64,000 nt of DNA, from contig NZ_CP132932.1 in NCBI RefSeq assembly GCF_040358985.1, forward strand, positions 1,364,001 through 1,428,000. Direction: 5' to 3'. Both the position numbers and the translations under genes were made by a program. Below, one piece after another: positions 45,165 through 53,452 of the stretch (its first letter is position 1; every line of letters begins with the position of its first letter). Source of the DNA: Tunturibacter empetritectus. Its GTDB lineage: Bacteria; Acidobacteriota; Terriglobia; Terriglobales; Acidobacteriaceae. The notes beneath the pieces are model-generated. The model worked only from the letters and a program-made list of their open reading frames with translations. It searched no databases and was not told the DNA's origin.

Positions 45165-45739
45165 ACGACCGTCTGCTCCGGTGGTGGAGTGCTCATCCTG
45201 CGAAGCACAATCCATGCATACTGGGCAGCAGACAGCGGAGCCAGCACTGCGATCGCGCGCACCAGAATATCCCGCAGCGTCGCAAGCTGCGGGGACAGAA
45301 ACAGCTTCTGACAGATCACCACAATCAAAGCGACGATCTGCACAAACGTGTTCAGCTTTCCCAACGCGCTCGGCCGAAAGTCCCGTAGCGTTCCCGTCGC
45401 AAACAGCAGCGTAGCGATCAACAAAATCCCAACATCGCGGCTGAAGACCAGAACCGTAACGTACAGCGGAATCAGCCCAACATGCGTCAGCACCACAAAC
45501 AGCGAACTCAGCAGCAATTTGTCCGCAATTGGGTCCAGATATAGTCCCAGCGTAGTCTTCTGGCTCAGCCATCGAGCCAGCAATCCATCGAGCGCATCGC
45601 TGATGCCAGCCAGCATGAACAAGGCAAACGACACCCCGTAGTGCCCGTCCAGAATCTCAATCAAAAGGAAGGGGATAATAAAGAGCCGCATAAGCGTAAG
45701 CAGGTTCGGCGCGGCGCGAAATTGGCTCAGAAAGGGCAC
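45161..45739 (-). CDS. pgsA: CDP-diacylglycerol-glycerol-3-phosphate phosphatidyltransferase (PgsA family)
   Basis: The 192-residue membrane protein has the CDP-alcohol phosphatidyltransferase signature: SDALDGLLARWLSQKTTLGLYLDPIADK, matching DGx2ARx8Gx3Dx3D. The rest is hydrophobic helices. PgsA makes phosphatidylglycerol-phosphate. The exact alcohol substrate is not certain; the N-terminus (LPNLLTLMRLFIIP-like) fits PgsA. It is convergent with the small acidic gene, and the tRNA is downstream of its start on the other side. Confidence 0.92.
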   Translation of the reverse strand: MPFLSQFRAAPNLLTLMRLFIIPFLLIEILDGHYGVSFALFMLAGISDALDGLLARWLSQKTTLGLYLDPIADKLLLSSLFVVLTHVGLIPLYVTVLVFSRDVGILLIATLLFATGTLRDFRPSALGKLNTFVQIVALIVVICQKLFLSPQLATLRDILVRAIAVLAPLSAAQYAWIVLRRMSTPPPEQTVV

Positions 45740-45819
45740 GTTGCGGGGTCAATCCATCCTAACCCAACCCCGACAAGGTTGCCCCAACCCCAATCTCCGT
45801 TTAGACTGAATGAACGCAC

Positions 45820-45896
45820 AGGCGCGTAGCTCAGTTGGTTAGAGCGCTACCTTGACACGGTAGAGGTCAGCGGTTCGAATCCGCTCGTGCCTACCA
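45820..45896 (+). tRNA. tRNA-Val (anticodon GAC)
   Basis: The 77-nt tRNA folds normally: acceptor AGGCGCG with CGTGCCT, D-arm GCTCAGTTGGTTAGAGC, anticodon stem CTACC/GGTAG with loop TTGACAC (anticodon GAC), variable loop AGGTC, and T-arm AGCGGTTCGAATCCGCT (T-loop TTCGAAT). The 3' end ACCA is encoded. The integrase gene starts (on its 3' side) 5 nt after the end, so this tRNA is the likely integration site of the element on the right. Confidence 0.97.
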
Positions 45897-45901
45897 TATC
45901 T

Positions 45902-47134
45902 TCAATCACTTACAACCTCCTTAGAAATAGCCGAGGGTCCAGAAGGGTCCAATAAGCATTTCTCCGCCATTCCCCTTCCCGCCCGCAGCATCTCCGCCAC
46001 CTTCGACTGCGCCCGCCGCTTGTCCGGTGTGACAGCCTGCGCGTACACATCGAGCGTGATCTTCGCGCTCGCGTGCCGCAATAGTTCCTGTATCACCTTG
46101 ACGTCTTCGCCGTTGGCCTTCAGCAAAGTCGAGAAGGTCCGCCGGAAGGTGTGCCAGCCAATTCGCTTCGTGATCTTTGCCCGCGTCGCTGCGGGGCGGA
46201 TGCATCGTTTGAGGATGGCATCAGGGCTATAAGGCTGCTTCCCCTTCTTCCGCGTGCTGGCGAAGATCCAGTCCTCCGGCTGGTTGTAGGGAGAAGCGCG
46301 TCTCCAAGTCAGCAGCTCCTCGGCGATCCAAGGATCAAGAGGAACCGGCTTCATCGAGGCCTCCGTCTTGCACGGTCCCACTACCTGCCGGTAGATCGAC
46401 CGCGTGACAGCAAGTTCCAGTTCCTCGAGGTTGGCATCCTTCCACTTCAGAGCCATCAGCTCGCCGCGGCGAAGACCGGTCAGCGCGTCGAGCAACACCA
46501 TCACCCGTTCCCGGCGTGAAAGCTCCTCGAATAAAGCGACCAGTTCTGCCACATCGAGGATGTCCGGAATGGACTTCCGCTTCGCACTCTGCCGCACCAT
46601 CGAGATGGGGTTTGAGTTCTGTGGAAGGAACTCGTGCCGGATCGCGTGATTAAACAGAACGCTCATAATGTTGCGGACCTTCGACTTGGTTCCCTTTGCA
46701 ATGGGCAGGGTGCGAAGCCACTTCTCGACAGCTACTGCCCGCACCTCACGCAGCCCTGCGTCGCCCCACTTGGGCTCGACATACAATCGAAGAAAGTCTT
46801 TGTAGACGATCCGCGTTGAGTATGCCCGGCCTTCGTCGTCTTCCTGCATAGCACCCAGTTCATGCTGCTTGAAGTGTGTGATGAGAGCGGCGACCGAGAC
46901 CGGCTGCTGAGGGAACCGGGGCTGCTCTTCGTTGATGGTGATGCGTAAAGATTCGGCAGCCCTTATGGCGCTCGATTCGGTGGGATACTTCTCGACCGTT
47001 CCGAGAACCACCTTGCGGCGAACCCGTTTTCCGCTGGCATCGGTCTCACGCCAGCGGAAGATCCAGCAGTCCGGGCCCTGCTTCCTCTTCATGCGGTTGA
47101 TCATTCCTTGTTGGTATCGTGCCCTTCGAAACAT
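45902..47134 (-). CDS. int: Tyrosine recombinase (ICE integrase)
   Basis: The 410-residue protein has the tyrosine-recombinase catalytic set: Arg near 222 (LTGLRRGEL), HTFR at 328-331, His near 354 (LLRHASA) and the nucleophile Tyr near 364 (LDVYAQ). An N-terminal SAM-like core-binding region precedes it. The start ATG 47134 has GGGAGGA 5 nt upstream. The 3' end of the gene is 5 nt from the tRNA, the usual layout for integrases whose attP lies at the tRNA end. The upstream gene is the excisionase. Confidence 0.95.
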   Translation of the reverse strand: MFRRARYQQGMINRMKRKQGPDCWIFRWRETDASGKRVRRKVVLGTVEKYPTESSAIRAAESLRITINEEQPRFPQQPVSVAALITHFKQHELGAMQEDDEGRAYSTRIVYKDFLRLYVEPKWGDAGLREVRAVAVEKWLRTLPIAKGTKSKVRNIMSVLFNHAIRHEFLPQNSNPISMVRQSAKRKSIPDILDVAELVALFEELSRRERVMVLLDALTGLRRGELMALKWKDANLEELELAVTRSIYRQVVGPCKTEASMKPVPLDPWIAEELLTWRRASPYNQPEDWIFASTRKKGKQPYSPDAILKRCIRPAATRAKITKRIGWHTFRRTFSTLLKANGEDVKVIQELLRHASAKITLDVYAQAVTPDKRRAQSKVAEMLRAGRGMAEKCLLDPSGPSAISKEVVSD

Positions 47135-47207
47135 AAAGTCCTCCCGTTTCGTTGGCCACAGACCGCTGATTTCGATGGTGCCATATTTTCAGCAGTTGGG
47201 TCGCAAA

Positions 47208-47417
47208 TTACTGCATTAAATTGCGGATATAGCCCTCCAGGCCGGAGGCGCGAAAACGCCATAATTTCCCGAATTTGAGGCCGGGAATCTCCCCTCGCCG
47301 TGCTCTTCGCTTTACCGTCTCGGGATGCACACGCATTAGTTCCGCAGCCTGCTGGCTGTCCAGTAAAGGCTCGAAGATCTCGGCCGCCTTCATCTGATCG
47401 TCTTCTTGCTTTTGCAT
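47208..47417 (-). CDS. Excisionase / MerR-type helix-turn-helix protein
   Basis: The 69-residue protein has a single winged-helix DNA-binding motif (LLDSQQAAELMRVHPETVKRRARRGEIPGLKFGKLWRFRASGLEGYIRN), like the MerR/AlpA-type helix-turn-helix of excisionases. The start ATG 47417 has GGAGA about 7 nt upstream. It lies 73 nt upstream of int in the same direction, so the two form a leftward operon headed by the regulatory duplication at 47524-47574. Confidence 0.85.
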   Translation of the reverse strand: MQKQEDDQMKAAEIFEPLLDSQQAAELMRVHPETVKRRARRGEIPGLKFGKLWRFRASGLEGYIRNLMQ

Positions 47418-47523
47418 CTTCGTCTCCTATCGGCACGTTTTCCCGGATTTCGCGAGATTGGGAAGTGCGATCAATTGCGCTCCGTAGCGCCCATAGCCAG
47501 ACGATAGGTTGAAATTATGGCGG

Positions 47524-47574
47524 CGATTATTACCTTTTGCGACGCATTATTCCATCTGAGGCAATAATCCAGAG
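47524..47574 (-). promoter_or_regulatory. Regulatory duplication, copy 1 (upstream of xis-int)
   Basis: A 28-bp block (47524-47551) and a 14-bp block (47561-47574) separated by 9 bp are perfect reverse complements of two blocks at 49392-49419 and 49369-49382, also 9 bp apart. The two spacers differ in sequence. In the leftward direction it precedes xis by 106 nt. It contains a GATTATT...AATAATC dyad. See copy 2. Confidence 0.85.
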
Positions 47575-47658
47575 CCACACTGTGTTGCATCGCGACCACA
47601 ATTGTTAAAGCCTTCAGCTTGAGTCTTGCCCGGTTATGCGCGATGATCGATTTCATCG

Positions 47659-48102
47659 ATGAGCAGCACACCCATCATTCCGCCAGGCGGTATGCCGCCA
47701 ACCCCACCGCACTGGCTTGAGGAAAGCGATTGGATCGTCCTCATCGAGTTTCTGCCAAAAGATGACGTCGAAGACCGCACGCAGGCCGCAGAGCGGATCG
47801 GGTACATGCTGGCGTATGCGCAAATGACCGACACCCGAATGCTGGCCCTTTTGGGTGATCCTCGAGCGGACGCGTACGAGCTGCTGTTCTCGTTCAATTC
47901 GACTGAGAACAAAGCTGAGTTCATCCGCCTTCTCAATTCAAACGAACTATCCGCCTGCGACGAAGAATTCATTCAGGTCCCTCCGCAGGACGAGATCGAT
48001 GCGGCCCAACCTATCGCTAAGGTTTTGCCTGAAGACGTTGTCCAGCGAGTCACTCTGATCGCAACCATGCTGATGGGCGGGCAGTCTGGAATCGTTCAGT
48101 AA
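47659..48102 (+). CDS. ICE protein of unknown function
   Basis: The 147-residue acidic protein has a Pro-rich start (PIIPPGGMPPTPPHW), an amphipathic helical region (ERIGYMLAYAQMTDTRMLALL) and no known domain. It sits between the divergent regulatory copies. No clear ribosome binding site was found, but an ATCGAT..ATCGAT palindrome overlaps the start. It may be a regulator or an accessory protein; this is only a guess from position. Confidence 0.5.
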   Translation: MSSTPIIPPGGMPPTPPHWLEESDWIVLIEFLPKDDVEDRTQAAERIGYMLAYAQMTDTRMLALLGDPRADAYELLFSFNSTENKAEFIRLLNSNELSACDEEFIQVPPQDEIDAAQPIAKVLPEDVVQRVTLIATMLMGGQSGIVQ

Positions 48103-48260
48103 AAGTCTGCGTCTTCGAAATGTCTGAAGGAGCGATTCTCGAAGACGTTCCTGCAGCACTTGAGTGATTGCCAATACTGATCCCCGCAACTCCATTGCTC
48201 TTCATTCGCGCGCGCGGACACTACTTCGGGCCTGGTCCGCCGCCCTTCGGACGGGGCGGG

Positions 48261-48452
48261 CTCTGCTTCGGCCTGACAGCCGCCCTCCGGGTTTCGGGTC
48301 TCTCCAAAACAATCTTCTGCAAAGAACACAGAACATTCTTTCGGCCCTCACGAAAATGCACCCGCTTGCCTTGGGAGGCGGGTCCCTCGCATCGCTTCGC
48401 GTGGTGTGTCCCGAGCGCCTTCAGAGGCAAGGGATCAAGAGGAGATTCAGAG
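48261..48452 (+). promoter_or_regulatory. Structured leader, copy A (before the DNA methyltransferase)
   Basis: This stretch resembles 59890-60091 before ssb. Shared blocks include CTCTGCTTCGGC near the start, TTGGGAG...GCGGG, TCGCTTCGCG, and GTGTCCCGAG near the end. In both, CTTGGGA can pair with TCCCGAG. Copy A also has a smaller hairpin (TTCTG at 48315-48319 with CAGAA at 48329-48333). It runs directly into the ribosome binding site of the methyltransferase gene. Confidence 0.65.
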
Positions 48453-49175
48453 ATGGCAACCACGACCGTAGCAACCGCACAGCAGAGCAACTTCAACAAC
48501 CAGATCCTTTACGGCAACTGCATCGAAGTCATGCGTCAGATGCTCGCGAATAGCGTCGATTTCATACTAACCGATCCACCGTATCTCGTGAACTACCGTG
48601 ATCGCAGTGGACGCACGATTCAGAACGACGTCGATGAGAGCTGGCTCAAACCCGCGATGGCAGAAGCGTATCGTGTACTAAAGCAGGACCGCGTCGCCGT
48701 CGTGTTCTACGGGTGGACGAAGATCGATGCGTTCTTCGAAGCTTGGCGCAGCGCAGGTTTCCACCCTGTCGGACACATCGTATTTCGCAAGAGCTATAGC
48801 TCGAAGAGCAGGTTCCTCCGCTATCAGCACGAGCAGGCATTCCTACTAGCGAAGGGCAGGCCGCCACTCCCGAAGCAGCCGCTCGGCGATGTGATGGATA
48901 TGCCCTACAGCGGCAACAAGCTTCATCCCACGCAGAAGCCGGTATCAGCACTCGCACAACTGATCCGCAGTTTCTCCATTCCAGGAGAGAACGTCCTTGA
49001 TCCCTTCGCTGGAAGCGGAAGCACCTGCGCCGCATCGCTCCTTACGGGTCGTGAGTACATCGGCGTGGAGATGGATGACGTGTACTTCCAGCAGGCCAGC
49101 GAACGCTTAAAGAGAGTCCACCAGAGGGTCGCCGTAAGACGATCTTCTGGTTCGGGCATTCCTACGCGAGTGTGA
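48453..49175 (+). CDS. Solitary DNA methyltransferase (adenine or cytosine-N4)
   Basis: From ATG 48453 (AAGAGGAG upstream) the protein is 240 residues. The catalytic motif DPPY (ILTDPPYLVNY) is near residue 35-45, and the AdoMet-binding FxGxG motif (NVLDPFAGSGSTCAA) near 185. The order (catalytic first) is that of the beta class. No endonuclease gene is adjacent, so it is an orphan methylase, common in mobile elements where it may protect or mark DNA. The frame is open for ~95 codons upstream, but that part is the structured leader. Confidence 0.9.
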   Translation: MATTTVATAQQSNFNNQILYGNCIEVMRQMLANSVDFILTDPPYLVNYRDRSGRTIQNDVDESWLKPAMAEAYRVLKQDRVAVVFYGWTKIDAFFEAWRSAGFHPVGHIVFRKSYSSKSRFLRYQHEQAFLLAKGRPPLPKQPLGDVMDMPYSGNKLHPTQKPVSALAQLIRSFSIPGENVLDPFAGSGSTCAASLLTGREYIGVEMDDVYFQQASERLKRVHQRVAVRRSSGSGIPTRV

Positions 49176-49368
49176 TGTTATCCGCATGCCGGTCGCGCCT
49201 CAATGCGAGCAGTCGCTCTGAGTCGCATGATCGTTGCCTTGACCCGCAGCACGCCCGCGGATTCTTTGCCAGTCATGGTGGGAATGCCAGGCTCTGCGCC
49301 TGCGCGGCGCGGTAGCTGAAGCCCATCTTCCCCTTCTCATGATGTGTTTTTTCGTTCGCAAACTGTGT

Positions 49369-49419
49369 CTCTGGATTATTGCTTTTAACGCAATAATGCG
49401 TCGCAAAAGGTAATAATCG
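49369..49419 (+). promoter_or_regulatory. Regulatory duplication, copy 2 (upstream of the secretion operon)
   Basis: The 14-bp (49369-49382) and 28-bp (49392-49419) blocks are perfect reverse complements of copy 1. Flanks on the outer side of the 14-bp block also show partial similarity (CACA-type). Relative to the downstream gene, both copies have the same orientation: block 14, spacer 9, block 28, then the gene. Copy 2 is 84 nt before the VirB2-type start. Confidence 0.85.
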
Positions 49420-49503
49420 ACCTCCCTTTTGTCGCCTACTGTCGCTCCAGTCGTTGCAACGGAGAGTGCTCACTCGCCGGAGATGCAAACGAAAGGAGCA
49501 GAC

Positions 49504-49830
49504 ATGCAACCCAGCCTTCCCACCAAACGGCTTCACTTCCGGCGATTGCGTTCGCAATGCCGGAGGTGGGCCATTCCAACGCTGATGTTCCTTGCCGCTC
49601 TGCCGGTCTACGCCCAGACCGGCGCTAGTCCATGGGAGAACGCGGTCAACGCCCTCAAGACCTCGTTCACTGGCCCCATCGCACAGGGTCTGTCGCTCGT
49701 GGCCATTGTCGTCGGAGGCCTGATGTTCGCCTACGGCGAAGGCCAGTCGAAGAAGATGCTCGCCGGCATCGTCTTCGGCATAGGCATGGCCATCGGCGCT
49801 GTGAACTTCATGGCCTGGCTCTTTCCGTAG
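49504..49830 (+). CDS. Conjugal pilin, TrbC/VirB2 family
   Basis: From ATG 49504 (AAGGAG 6 nt upstream) the protein is 108 residues. A signal region (WAIPTLMFLAALPVYAQTGAS, cleavage after VYA) precedes two hydrophobic helices (GLSLVAIVVGGLMFAYGEG and MLAGIVFGIGMAIGAVNFMAWLF), the VirB2/TrbC pilin pattern. It should be the major pilus subunit. First gene of the secretion operon. Confidence 0.9.
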   Translation: MQPSLPTKRLHFRRLRSQCRRWAIPTLMFLAALPVYAQTGASPWENAVNALKTSFTGPIAQGLSLVAIVVGGLMFAYGEGQSKKMLAGIVFGIGMAIGAVNFMAWLFP

Positions 49831-49891
49831 CAGTGTTTTGACGGCAGGCTCAATCACAACCCAAGGATGGTGGGCAGAAGGGAGGTAGCGC

Positions 49892-50215
49892 ATGGCAGAG
49901 GGCGGTTCACAACGCGACGCACGTAGAAATAGGGTCTTCAAGGCGATGAACCGCCCGCTGACCGTGTTAGGCGCAGAACGGCGACTTTTCTTTGTTGCGC
50001 TGATTACAGGCGGCGCGATCTTCTCCATGCTGCACTCGCTGGTCGGTGGCATAGGCCTGTTCATCGTTGGGGTCATCATTGCGCAAGTCGCCACGAAGCA
50101 CGACGTAGAGATCCTTCGCATCCTCTTCAACTCCGCAAAGTTCCACAGGCGCTACGACTCCATGAAGTGGGAGTCCACCGCAATCAGCGTCAGGACACGC
50201 AATGTTCAGAATTGA
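49892..50215 (+). CDS. VirB3/TrbD inner-membrane component
   Basis: The 107-residue protein has an N-terminal amphipathic segment (RVFKAMNRPLTVLGAERR) followed by two hydrophobic helices, as in VirB3/TrbD. The end overlaps the VirB4-type start by 14 nt, an arrangement usual for virB3-virB4. It is a membrane partner of VirB4. Confidence 0.88.
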   Translation: MAEGGSQRDARRNRVFKAMNRPLTVLGAERRLFFVALITGGAIFSMLHSLVGGIGLFIVGVIIAQVATKHDVEILRILFNSAKFHRRYDSMKWESTAISVRTRNVQN

Positions 50216-52664
50216 AAACATCACGAAAGATTGGATGGAAGCAGGCTCCTTCGCCGCACAACTCAACCTGTACGGCTTCTGGGACGAACACAGCTTCCTG
50301 ACGAAGACAGGCGACCTGGGCGTCGTACTCAAAGTCGGTGGGATCGACTACGAGAGTCTCGATCATGCTGGACGCGACTACGCGGTGAAGCGGCTCGAAG
50401 CCGCTCTGCGGTCTCTCGACGACAAGACGCGCCTCTACCAGATCCTGTTCAAACACAATCGGCCGGAGATCTCTTATGCCGAGTACGACGACCCACTCGT
50501 CCGCGCCGCCGCAGAACAACGCGCTGCGTTTCTCCAGTCGAAATCCGATCGGCTCTATTCCATCGAGATCTACTGGATCGTCATGGTGGACGGCAGCTAT
50601 GCAAAGACGAGCTTCCTCCATGCGCTGGCGCAACTACCGAAACAGCCGAGTTCGTCGCTGCGCGAACTGCGCGCTCTGTTCTCAGGCAACAAAGAGCGCA
50701 CCCTGCTCTCTGAGCAGATCGAACGCGACCGTTTGCGCCTGCAGCAAAAAGTTCAGAGTTTGAGTGGACAGCTTAACGATCTGATGAAGATCGAGCTGTC
50801 AGGGGCGGAGACGACCTTCCGGCTTGTCCGGCGTCTCGTCAACTTCCGCCCCTCCAAAATCGATGACGCTCCGCTTCGCGGCTCGCGTCATCTCGACCGG
50901 CAGGCATGCGACTCGGAGTTAGAGGCGCACCGTGGCTATCTGCGTCTTGACGACTGCTTCGTCCGCGTCCTCACGCTGAAGGAGATGCCCAGCGAGACGC
51001 GGCCACTGCAGTTGCGTAGTCTGCTCGACATTCCAGCCAACTTCCATGTCGTCACCGAATGGCATCCGGTAGACAACGCGAAGGCGCGCAAGGAGATCGC
51101 TTCGCGTCGCCGCCATCACCACAACTCCAAGACCAGCTTTGTCTCGAACCTCCAGGACCGGCAGAACGCCGGACCGAAGGACGAGTTGGTCGATGACTCG
51201 AAGGAAGCGGCGGTCGCCGAGCTGGGCTCGGCCCTGACGGCCATTGGTATGGAAGGCAAGAACTTCGGCGAGTTCACGTTCTCCGTCGTGATTTACGACG
51301 AGGACCGCCTGAAGGTCGAACATGCCGTCGCCGAGTTTCAGAAGTTATTCACACAGCACGATGGGTTGCTATACGAGGAACGTTACAACCTTCTCAATGC
51401 GTTCTTCGCTACTGTGCCGGGAAATAAACAGTTCAATCTCCGGAAGCAGTGGGCGCTCAACTCCAACTATGCCGATCTATCCTTCCTCTTCACGATCAAT
51501 ACCGGATCGCCGTGGAACGGGCATCTCGATCGCGAGTATCTCTCTCTCCTTGAATCGACGCATGGAACACCGTACTACCTGAACCTCCATGCGGGAGATG
51601 TTGCCCACACCCTATTGCTCGGCGCAACGGGCGCGGGCAAATCCTTCACCCTGGGGTTCATCATTCAATCACTGCAGAAGTATGCCCCGCTGACCTTTAT
51701 CTTCGATGTCGGTGGCAGCTACGAGGCTTTGACGCGGACTTTCGGAGGCACCTGCCTGAACGTCGGACTCAAGACTCCCGGCTTCAGTATTAATCCTTTC
51801 TCGCTCGCACCCACATACGAGAACCTGAACTTTCTCTACCTATTCATGAGGGTTTTGATCGAAGGCCAGGGGAAGTACACGTTGACAGGCGACGATGAAA
51901 AATCGCTCTTCGCCACGATCGAGCGTGCTTATAAACTCCCGCGCGAGATACGGACCCTATCCAACTTCGCCTCCATCCTCGGGCCTCTGGGTGAGCGGCT
52001 GCAACGATGGCTAGGTAAAGGTCAGTTCGGCTACCTCTTCGACAACGCCGAGGACACCCTGACCTTCGCCCGCTTCCAGACTTTCAACTTCGATGGCTGG
52101 TCGGACTATCCCGACATCCTGGAGCCGCTGCTCTTTTACGTGCTCCAAAGGGCCTCATCGGAGATTGAAAAGGCGACGAATGCCGCAATCTTCAAAGTGT
52201 TTCTCGCCGACGAAGCCTCGATCTTCCTGAAGAACGCAATCATCCGCGATTGGGTGGTGCGGGCAGCACGGACGTGGCGTAAGAAAAATGCCGCCATGAT
52301 TCTGGCGACGCAGTCGGTCGTGGAGTTAGCCGATGCGGGCGTTCTCAACATCATCAACGAGTCCTGTCCCACCAAGATCTTTCTGGCCAATCCAAACATC
52401 GATCGCAAACTCTATGCCGAGGTCTTCCAGCTCAATGACACGCAGCTTGAGCTGTTCGAGTCGCTTGTACCCAAGCGCGAGCTGCTGTTAATACAGCCGC
52501 GCGGTACGAAGAAGCTGGTCCTCGAAGTCGATGCGCTCGGGTATTGGATGGCTACCAACAACGCTCGCGACAACGTTCGCAAACAGGATTATTTTGCCCG
52601 CTTTGGGCCGGAGCAAGGCTTGATCCGGCTCGCCCAGGACTACCCGAACCCGCTCAGCTCATAA
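50202..52664 (+). CDS. Type IV secretion ATPase, VirB4/TrbE family
   Basis: The 820-residue protein has the N-terminal CagE/TrbE-VirB4 domain and the ATPase part with Walker A GATGAGKS near residue 473 and Walker B (FLADEAS) near 666. Other signatures are NINPFSLAP-type (SINPFSLAP) and TQSVVEL. It energises assembly of the pilus and channel at the inner membrane. It overlaps the VirB3 gene by 14 nt. Confidence 0.95.
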   Translation: MFRIENITKDWMEAGSFAAQLNLYGFWDEHSFLTKTGDLGVVLKVGGIDYESLDHAGRDYAVKRLEAALRSLDDKTRLYQILFKHNRPEISYAEYDDPLVRAAAEQRAAFLQSKSDRLYSIEIYWIVMVDGSYAKTSFLHALAQLPKQPSSSLRELRALFSGNKERTLLSEQIERDRLRLQQKVQSLSGQLNDLMKIELSGAETTFRLVRRLVNFRPSKIDDAPLRGSRHLDRQACDSELEAHRGYLRLDDCFVRVLTLKEMPSETRPLQLRSLLDIPANFHVVTEWHPVDNAKARKEIASRRRHHHNSKTSFVSNLQDRQNAGPKDELVDDSKEAAVAELGSALTAIGMEGKNFGEFTFSVVIYDEDRLKVEHAVAEFQKLFTQHDGLLYEERYNLLNAFFATVPGNKQFNLRKQWALNSNYADLSFLFTINTGSPWNGHLDREYLSLLESTHGTPYYLNLHAGDVAHTLLLGATGAGKSFTLGFIIQSLQKYAPLTFIFDVGGSYEALTRTFGGTCLNVGLKTPGFSINPFSLAPTYENLNFLYLFMRVLIEGQGKYTLTGDDEKSLFATIERAYKLPREIRTLSNFASILGPLGERLQRWLGKGQFGYLFDNAEDTLTFARFQTFNFDGWSDYPDILEPLLFYVLQRASSEIEKATNAAIFKVFLADEASIFLKNAIIRDWVVRAARTWRKKNAAMILATQSVVELADAGVLNIINESCPTKIFLANPNIDRKLYAEVFQLNDTQLELFESLVPKRELLLIQPRGTKKLVLEVDALGYWMATNNARDNVRKQDYFARFGPEQGLIRLAQDYPNPLSS

Positions 52665-52691
52665 CCCAACTCGACCCTCAAAGGAGATCTC

Positions 52692-53444
52692 ATGCCTTCT
52701 GCACCCATCATCCCTCTTCTACTCGGCCTTGCTGCAACCGTCGCTCACGGCCAGCAGACCACCGCCCGCATCGTCAAATACCACGCCAACGACATCGTGA
52801 ATGTCCGCGGCAAGATGAGCTACACAACACTCATTCAGCTTCCGCCAACAGAGAAGATTCTGGATGCAGCCACCGGCGACAAAGACTTCTGGATCGTCGA
52901 TACGGTCGGAAACTATTGCTTTGTGCATCCTGCGAAGGCTGGCATCCACTCCAGCCTGGACCTGATTACCGACAGGGGCAGCATCTATTCATTCACCCTC
53001 GATGAAGCCGGGCCCGCCGATCCCGACCTGAAGATCGTTATCGAGCCGTCCGACCAGTCCTTATTTGCCGCCGGCAACGCAGGCAAGCTGGTCTCCGCGT
53101 CGGAAGTGATTGCTGCTCAGGAGCAGGCGCGACTTGCCCAGACTCATGCAGCGAGTGCCGTCGAACAGTTCCGCGCCGACTATCCGGTCAAGGCTTTGAA
53201 GTTTGACTACACCTACCGCACCGAGAGCCCTTTCGATGTCTCGGCGATCTATCACGATGACAAGTTCACCTACATCAAGTCGTCGGCGTCAGAGAAGTTC
53301 TCCATCTACGAGCTGAAGGATAAGAAGCCCGACCTGATCACCTTCCAGCTGCTCGACGGCACCTATGTCATCCCCACTGTGGTCGATCACGGCTACCTCG
53401 AGATCGGCAAACACAAGCTCAGCTTCGACCACAAAGACAAATAG
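52692..53444 (+). CDS. TrbG/VirB9 outer-membrane core component
   Basis: The 250-residue protein has a signal peptide (LLLGLAATVAHGQ). It then has the VirB9/TrbG beta-rich pattern: YTTLIQLPPTEKILDAATGDKDFWIVDTVGNYCFVHPAKAG, and the C-terminal KFTYIKSSASEKFSIYELKDKKP. It should bind VirB10 and the small lipoprotein in the outer-membrane core. The start has AAAGGAG about 8 nt upstream. Confidence 0.88.
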   Translation: MPSAPIIPLLLGLAATVAHGQQTTARIVKYHANDIVNVRGKMSYTTLIQLPPTEKILDAATGDKDFWIVDTVGNYCFVHPAKAGIHSSLDLITDRGSIYSFTLDEAGPADPDLKIVIEPSDQSLFAAGNAGKLVSASEVIAAQEQARLAQTHAASAVEQFRADYPVKALKFDYTYRTESPFDVSAIYHDDKFTYIKSSASEKFSIYELKDKKPDLITFQLLDGTYVIPTVVDHGYLEIGKHKLSFDHKDK

Positions 53445-53452
53445 GAGGCAAC

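Noticed and set aside
47524..49419. Terminal inverted repeats of a transposon around the DNA methyltransferase
   Set aside because: No transposase is inside, the blocks have non-matching 9-bp gaps, and both copies are placed like promoters of outward genes. Not fully excluded.
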